64,000 bases of DNA, from assembly GCA_013178255.1 (NCBI GenBank), contig JABLWY010000001.1, forward strand, positions 239,501 to 303,500, read 5' to 3'. This document shows positions 62,388 through 64,000 of this stretch, piece by piece; positions within the stretch are counted from its first letter, which is position 1; every line of letters begins with the position of its first letter. The notes beneath the pieces were generated by a model. It did no database searches, was not told the origin of the DNA, and saw nothing but the letters and a program-made list of their open reading frames with translations. Position numbers and translations under genes: made by a program. The stretch comes from Coprothermobacteraceae bacterium. GTDB lineage: Bacteria; Coprothermobacterota; Coprothermobacteria; Coprothermobacterales; Coprothermobacteraceae.

Positions 62388-63607
62388 ATATGAACTTGGC
62401 TGAATTGGTTAAGTCTTACGAAGGTCAAATGGTGGAGATGCTTTCCAAGCTGGTAAGCATCAAAGCGGTAAACCCTCGTTCGGGTGAAGGACAGAGCGAG
62501 TGGGGCAGGGTGAAGTTTTTGGAGCCCATATTGAAGGAGCTCGGCTTGGAGACGCAAGTAGTGGTAGCGGAAGACCCATTGGTACCAGAGGGCAGGCCGA
62601 ACCTCTTAGGTATCTTGCCTGGCAAGGACAGATCAAGGACCTTGTGGTTTATAGGACACTTGGACACTGTGCCCGTGGGCGACTTGAAGTTGTGGTCGCA
62701 CGACCCCTTCGACGCCTATATCCACGACGGCAAGATCTACGGGCGAGGTGCAGAAGACAACGGCCAAGCTGTGATCACGAGCCTGTTTGCTTTGAGAGCC
62801 ATCAAGGAGGCAGGTATAACCCCTAACGTGAACATAGGTTTGGCATTCGTTGCTGACGAAGAGACCGGGTCCACCTATGGGATCAACTACTTAATCCAGC
62901 AGAAGATCTTCAAACCCGAAGACATGGCCATAGTCCCCGATTCAGGCGATTCTGAAGGTTCGTTTATTGAAGTGGCCGAGAAGTCCATGATGTGGCTCAA
63001 GTTCAAGGTAATTGGTAAACAGGTCCACGCTTCTATGCCTACATTGGGCATCAACGCTCACAAAGTCGGCATGATGTTTGCCCTAGCGGTAGACGAAGCT
63101 CTCCACGACAACTACGCTGATCGCGATCAGCTTTTCGAGCCACCCTTCAGCACCTTTGAGATAACCAAGAAGGAAGCCAACGTGGAGAACATAAACACGA
63201 TACCAGGTACGGACGTGTTCTACATGGACATGCGGGTTCTCCCTGAGCACGACTTAGACGACATATTGGAACTCATTGACGAGCTTAGGACTACCTTTGA
63301 ATACGAGTACAAAGTGAAAATCGAAATGGAAGTGGTTCAAAGAGGAGACGCTCCCGCGCCCACGGATCCCAACCATCCGCTGGTGCGTACACTGGCTCAG
63401 GTCATCGAAGAGTATCGCAACATAAAGCCCAAAGTGGGTGGCATAGGCGGTGGTACCTGTGCGGCTCCTTTGAGGAAAGTAGGTATACCTGCCGTAGTTT
63501 GGGGAACTATCGATGAGACAGCTCACCAACCTGATGAGTACGCAAAAATAGAGAATTTAACAAAAGATGCCATAGTTTTCGCAGAGATCATGCGTAGAAT
63601 AGAGTAA
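62384..63607 (+). CDS. M20 family metallopeptidase (ArgE/DapE-type)
   Basis: The 407-residue M20 protein has 'GHLDTVPVGD', 'YGRGAEDNGQAVITSLFALRAI', 'VADEETGSTYG' and the C-terminal 'GGIGGGTCAAPLRKVGIPAVVWG' motifs. It belongs to the ArgE/DapE/succinyl-diaminopimelate group; the exact substrate is undetermined. ATG 62384 overlaps the HD gene stop (ATGA) and has AAGGAGGT 6 bp upstream; the frame extends upstream inside the HD gene and those starts are not credible. Confidence 0.94.
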   Translation: MNMNLAELVKSYEGQMVEMLSKLVSIKAVNPRSGEGQSEWGRVKFLEPILKELGLETQVVVAEDPLVPEGRPNLLGILPGKDRSRTLWFIGHLDTVPVGDLKLWSHDPFDAYIHDGKIYGRGAEDNGQAVITSLFALRAIKEAGITPNVNIGLAFVADEETGSTYGINYLIQQKIFKPEDMAIVPDSGDSEGSFIEVAEKSMMWLKFKVIGKQVHASMPTLGINAHKVGMMFALAVDEALHDNYADRDQLFEPPFSTFEITKKEANVENINTIPGTDVFYMDMRVLPEHDLDDILELIDELRTTFEYEYKVKIEMEVVQRGDAPAPTDPNHPLVRTLAQVIEEYRNIKPKVGGIGGGTCAAPLRKVGIPAVVWGTIDETAHQPDEYAKIENLTKDAIVFAEIMRRIE

Positions 63608-63624
63608 GGAAAGGAGGCGAGAAC

Positions 63625-64000
63625 TTGCCTTACGTGAAGACTAAACAGATACTGGAAAAAGCCCATAACGAGAACTACGCTGTGGGTGCCTTTAATGTCA
63701 ACGACCTGGAATTTGTTCAGGCCATAATCAAAGCAGCTGTGCTTGAGAACTCGCCAGCTATCATAGAGGTTTCTGAAGGTGCTCTCAAATATGCAGGGGA
63801 TGGCGACGTGGAACGAGGTGCCTTCGTGTTGGCAAGCATGGTCAAGCATTTCGCTGAAACTGTCTCGGTTCCGATCGCCCTGCATTTAGACCATGGGCAC
63901 GACCTCAAGCACATAATGGCAGCCATCAAGGCTGGTTTTGGGTCGGTCATGATAGACGCGTCTGATAAGCCCTTTGAAGAGAACATGAGGATAACAAGAC
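63625..64000 (+). CDS. fba: Class II fructose-bisphosphate aldolase, partial at window edge
   Basis: The first 125 codons are visible: 'PYVKTKQILEKAHNENYAVGAFNVNDLEFVQAIIKAAVLENSPAI' followed by 'LHLDHGHDLKHIMAAI' (zinc-ligand His region) and 'GFGSVMIDASDKPFEENM'. This is the class II aldolase that cleaves fructose 1,6-bisphosphate (or a tagatose paralogue). TTG 63625 is the start, 7 bp after AAAGGAGG. The gene continues past the right edge. It is 17 bp downstream of the M20 gene on the same strand. Confidence 0.95.
   Translation, partial: MPYVKTKQILEKAHNENYAVGAFNVNDLEFVQAIIKAAVLENSPAIIEVSEGALKYAGDGDVERGAFVLASMVKHFAETVSVPIALHLDHGHDLKHIMAAIKAGFGSVMIDASDKPFEENMRITR

Overview
The window is a dense bacterial chromosome segment. 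About 62 protein genes were found and no gap exceeds about 120 bp. I saw no tRNA, rRNA, insertion sequence, prophage or CRISPR array. The gene content suggests an anaerobic, peptide-fermenting, possibly thermophilic bacterium without a typical outer membrane. Evidence for this includes a tungsten-type aldehyde:ferredoxin oxidoreductase with its maturase, glutamate dehydrogenase, threonine aldolase, a flavodiiron protein, several peptidases (two M20, C69, M55, M28), peptide-binding proteins, S-layer-homology (SLH) domains and GatCAB. A Coprothermobacter-like or similar deep-branching fermenter would fit. That is a guess from content; no marker gene here fixes the taxonomy.

Layout. 1-6200: truncated peptide-binding protein, macro-domain protein, a three-gene minor-pilin operon, gatCAB. 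6200-15000: an SLH/OppA-type fusion protein, then the minus-strand operon radical SAM - DUF2344 - ligA - propeller/SLH-like exported protein. 15000-19600: a structured leader, AOR, a frameshifted MoaD-like gene, a tungsten-type radical SAM maturase and ahcY. 19600-33700: murJ, bcp, a STAND-TPR-GGDEF signalling protein, mnmE, a membrane protein, an MBL/beta-CASP nuclease, an MMPL exporter with an exported coiled-coil partner, and a MATE exporter. 33700-45100: cutA, yigZ-like, split chromate transporter, CcdA-like, EamA, M20 peptidase, threonine aldolase, FemAB-like, phosphoesterase, MFS, flavodiiron protein, phosphohexomutase. 45100-54500: a duplicated secreted protein, anchored phosphoesterase, C69 dipeptidase, gdh, NRAMP, a 35-residue small protein, and an overlapping M55-unknown-mobB-EamA operon. 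54500-64000: PP-loop thiolase, DUF6512, HAD, PHP, Ig-like anchored protein, DUF554, a rubredoxin-like mini-protein, M28, HD hydrolase, M20 and the start of a class II fructose-bisphosphate aldolase.

The most striking structural signal is in the promoters. Seven genes have a TANNAT -10 box followed by exactly 6 bp and then the start codon (ATG or GTG), with no Shine-Dalgarno sequence. Four more have 7 or 8 bp. This implies leaderless mRNAs, mixed with ordinary genes that carry strong GGAGG sites and often use TTG or GTG starts. At 1262-1281 one 8-bp palindrome appears to serve as -10 box for two divergent leaderless genes. Other leads are the three-way-junction-like leader before the tungsten enzyme, the single-base frameshift in the adjacent MoaD-like gene, and the degenerate STAND ATPase fused to a diguanylate cyclase.
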